The notes beneath the pieces are model-generated. The model had not been told where the DNA came from, did no database searches, and saw only the letters and a program-made list of their open reading frames with translations. The translations under genes and the position numbers were made by a program. This document shows, one piece after another, positions 20,826-22,500 of a DNA stretch of 22,500 nucleotides; position 1 is the first letter of the stretch, and each line of letters begins with the position of its first letter. The stretch is from positions 1-22,500 of the forward strand of contig ADNK01000252.1 of NCBI GenBank assembly GCA_000320545.1, in the 5' to 3' direction. The DNA comes from Bigelowiella natans CCMP2755. Lineage: Eukaryota > Cercozoa > Chlorarachniophyceae.

Positions 20826-20946
20826 CTGGACAAATTACAATATCTTCACACCCCCTCCCCCTAAGAGGAGATATGCTCCTCCCCAGTGTGTGTGTGTGTG
20901 CGCGTGTGCGTGTGCAGCAGCTGCAGTTAGGTATCTAGCTTACTGA
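20647..20946 (+). CDS. Low-confidence + strand ORF (99 codons)
   Basis: An ATG-started frame whose first 75 or so residues contain no simple repeat (RTYTPHQYGFFLLDEAKRW, NYNIFTPPPPKRRYAPP) before it runs into a GT repeat. It has no recognised domain. It overlaps the predicted - strand exon 20825-20778 in the mirrored codon register, where a real gene on one strand commonly leaves the other open. I favour the - strand because that exon joins in phase to 20155-20126, but this could be a separate small gene. Confidence 0.2.
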   Translation: MNHEMLRFKQPSSPQAGQSTEGGERAHDDLSMRSTNTSTHGIRTYTPHQYGFFLLDEAKRWTNYNIFTPPPPKRRYAPPQCVCVCACACAAAAVRYLAY

Positions 20947-20999
20947 CTCTTTCTTCACGTTGTTGATCAGAAGTTCCATATGGTAGAATAATGCTTCTC
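20944..20999 (-). CDS. Possible additional exon of - strand gene
   Basis: Acceptor GTCGTTCGGTCGCAG, preceded by a (TTG)n pyrimidine-like tract, opens a frame reading EALFYHMELLINNVKKES. It ends at a strong TCA|GTAAGC donor. It starts in phase 1 and ends in phase 0, which does not directly match the exons on either side, so at least one further exon is missing on each side. Confidence 0.35.
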
Positions 21000-21017
21000 C
21001 TGCGACCGAACGACAAC

Positions 21018-21285
21018 AACAACAACAACAATAACAACAACAATAATAATGACGGTCCTTCTTTTAAGATGGGGACGCTAAGGGTACAACGCTGAAGCGA
21101 CAGGAACAGTACCAACACCCCAACCACGAGTGAGCGCGTGTGTGCTGTTGCGTCTGGAAATAATAATAATCGGTACAAGAAGACTCAGGTGTATACCGGT
21201 TTTTTCATCATAAATAATATCTGCTTTAGCGTCTGCGCTGGGAGAGACCTGCATCGTACACACACACACACACACACACACATAA

Positions 21286-21327
<42 letters not shown>

Positions 21328-21419
21328 CGCATCATATTAACATTGATCGTATAAGGTAGAAGGACACTGGATAGGGTTTTGAGATATACAAACAAATCAT
21401 ATTTACAAAATGTGTGTGT

Positions 21420-21459
<40 letters not shown>

Positions 21460-22357
21460 CGCGTGCATCTCTTATTCCGTCCTGCAGGTAGATGGTACAC
21501 CTGCTTTCCCGTCGTTTTATGGATGTAGATTTGCCTCATCATCAGCCCCCGCCTCTTGCTGTCAGCCCTCTTCGTGGCCTTCTCTGTTTCCAGCATGCAG
21601 TCGTTAGAATGACTCTTCCCACGAGAGGAGGAGGAGGAGGAGGAGGGGCTGCTGGTTGTCGGCAACTCGCTAATTCTTGGTCCAGGCAATATCGTAAGAA
21701 ACTTTGCCAGATATCGGTACTGGAAGGACTGGTGGTGAAACATGAAGTAACAGAGGGGTCAAAAGGTGTGCGGCGTGCATGCTCACATATTCAATTCCAG
21801 GTGTCAAATGTCAGTCTGTCCTCTTCTCCTTCGTTTGCGGCGTCTCTCGGTGTTGCTTTCTCATCATCATCATCATCATCATCAACAACAACAACAACAT
21901 CGTCGTCATCATCAATTGCTGTCGCTATTCTCCAACAAGCAGCTACTACTACTCGTTGGTACCCATGAGGGGAAATCGATGACTAATAGATACGGCGTGC
22001 ACTCAGGCATTGGCTCGAGCAAACCTAGTGGTGGCAGTTGTAGTAGTAGCAGTAGTAGTAGAGTAGTAGGAGCAGGGTGGGGATGGATGATGAAGAGTGG
22101 TCAATCGATCAATGGATCAATCATTCATCGTAACAACGTTGTTTTCTACTGCCACTGCCACTACTGCTTTGTGCTTCTTCTGATTCATACACTTTTCCTG
22201 CGTCGTACGATTCCACCACACGCACACACACGCGCACACGCACACTTATATCCCTCCCTCCTCCCTATGTTATCAATCCCTCCCAACACCTATTTCTTCA
22301 GATGCAGCTAGATTTGCGCTCAGAGCGCTATGATCAAACTCCGTCTGAGAGGGCGTG

Positions 22358-22398
<41 letters not shown>
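21018..22398. repeat. Microsatellites in 5' introns of - strand gene
   Basis: (CAA)n at 21013-21048, (CA)n at 21259-21281, (AT)n at 21293-21325, (GT)n at 21423-21455, (GGA)n at 21627-21645 (coding as Ser on the - strand), (CAT)n at 21862-21882 and (GT)n at 22365-22398. Confidence 0.95.
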
Positions 22399-22401
<3 letters not shown>

Positions 22402-22483
22402 CAAGGTATTAGTGTAGTTGACAATTGACTACTGCGAATGTAAGTATACATAGGCTCGCACAAGATTTGGGTAAAATCTCTCC
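21113..22483 (-). CDS. Six phase-matched exons, 5'-most visible part of large - strand gene
   Basis: Exons 22483-22450, 22344-22290, 22024-21963, 21728-21501, 21248-21197 and 21153-21113 link with phases 0,1,0,0,1 and no stop, giving about 155 residues. Excerpts: RFYPNLVRAY; TEFDHSALSANLAASEEIG; LEPMPECTPYLLVIDFPSW; SFQYRYLAKFLTILPGPR; a Ser run from (TCC)n; ETEKATKRADSKRRGLMM; IYIHKTTGKQ; SPSADAKADIIYDEKT. The first three exons read as a folded domain, followed by a basic, low-complexity linker. The gene continues past the right edge, so the start is not seen. No family recognised. The overlapping + strand frame 21582-21800 is also open with good splice-like ends, but it is not supported by a phase-matched chain. 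Confidence 0.55.
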
Positions 22484-22500
22484 CTAACCCCCTCCCCCCC

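Noticed and set aside
1-22500. tRNA, rRNA, prophage or bacterial operon content
   Set aside because: I saw no cloverleaf with matching anticodon arm, no rRNA core sequence, and no prokaryotic gene arrangement. A covariance-model scan was not possible here.

Overview
The window is nuclear DNA of an intron-rich microbial eukaryote. Every recognisable gene is cut by GT-AG introns, there are no bacterial operons or Shine-Dalgarno sites, and dozens of long microsatellites lie in introns. A Zn(II)2Cys6 zinc-cluster/PAS regulator next to a ferlin would fit a stramenopile alga or a relative (fungi have the first; many protists have both). This placement is inference, not something the sequence proves.

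Layout: four transcription units in alternating orientation. (1) 132-3791, + strand: the 3' half of a ferlin, rebuilt as 12 small exons that end in a C-terminal membrane anchor. (2) 6933-5338, - strand: three exons of a protein with repeated Jupiter/HN1-like PPGG-SNFSLG boxes. (3) 8115-10098, + strand: a complete seven-exon gene of 426 codons for a zinc-cluster transcription factor with a PAS domain. (4) 22483 down to about 11421, - strand: a large gene, or two adjacent genes, seen as chains of short exons with matching phases. The protein has Ser, Asp, His, Gln and Gly runs and I do not recognise it.

Units 1 and 2 converge on a gene-free spacer (3792-5319). Units 2 and 3 diverge from a shared upstream region (6934-8114). 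Units 3 and 4 converge on a spacer holding a 473-bp element with long inverted ends (10685-11157); a related arm lies at 4643.

Microsatellites are dense in units 1 and 4 and sparse between about 2.85 and 11.4 kb. Many sit just upstream of 3' splice sites, where they supply the polypyrimidine tract. Because the repeats and their complements are open in several frames, many simple ORFs are artefacts. I relied on splice sites with matching phases and on protein-like composition. The four units share no obvious pathway: membrane fusion or trafficking (ferlin), possible microtubule association (Jupiter-like), transcription (zinc cluster), unknown (unit 4).
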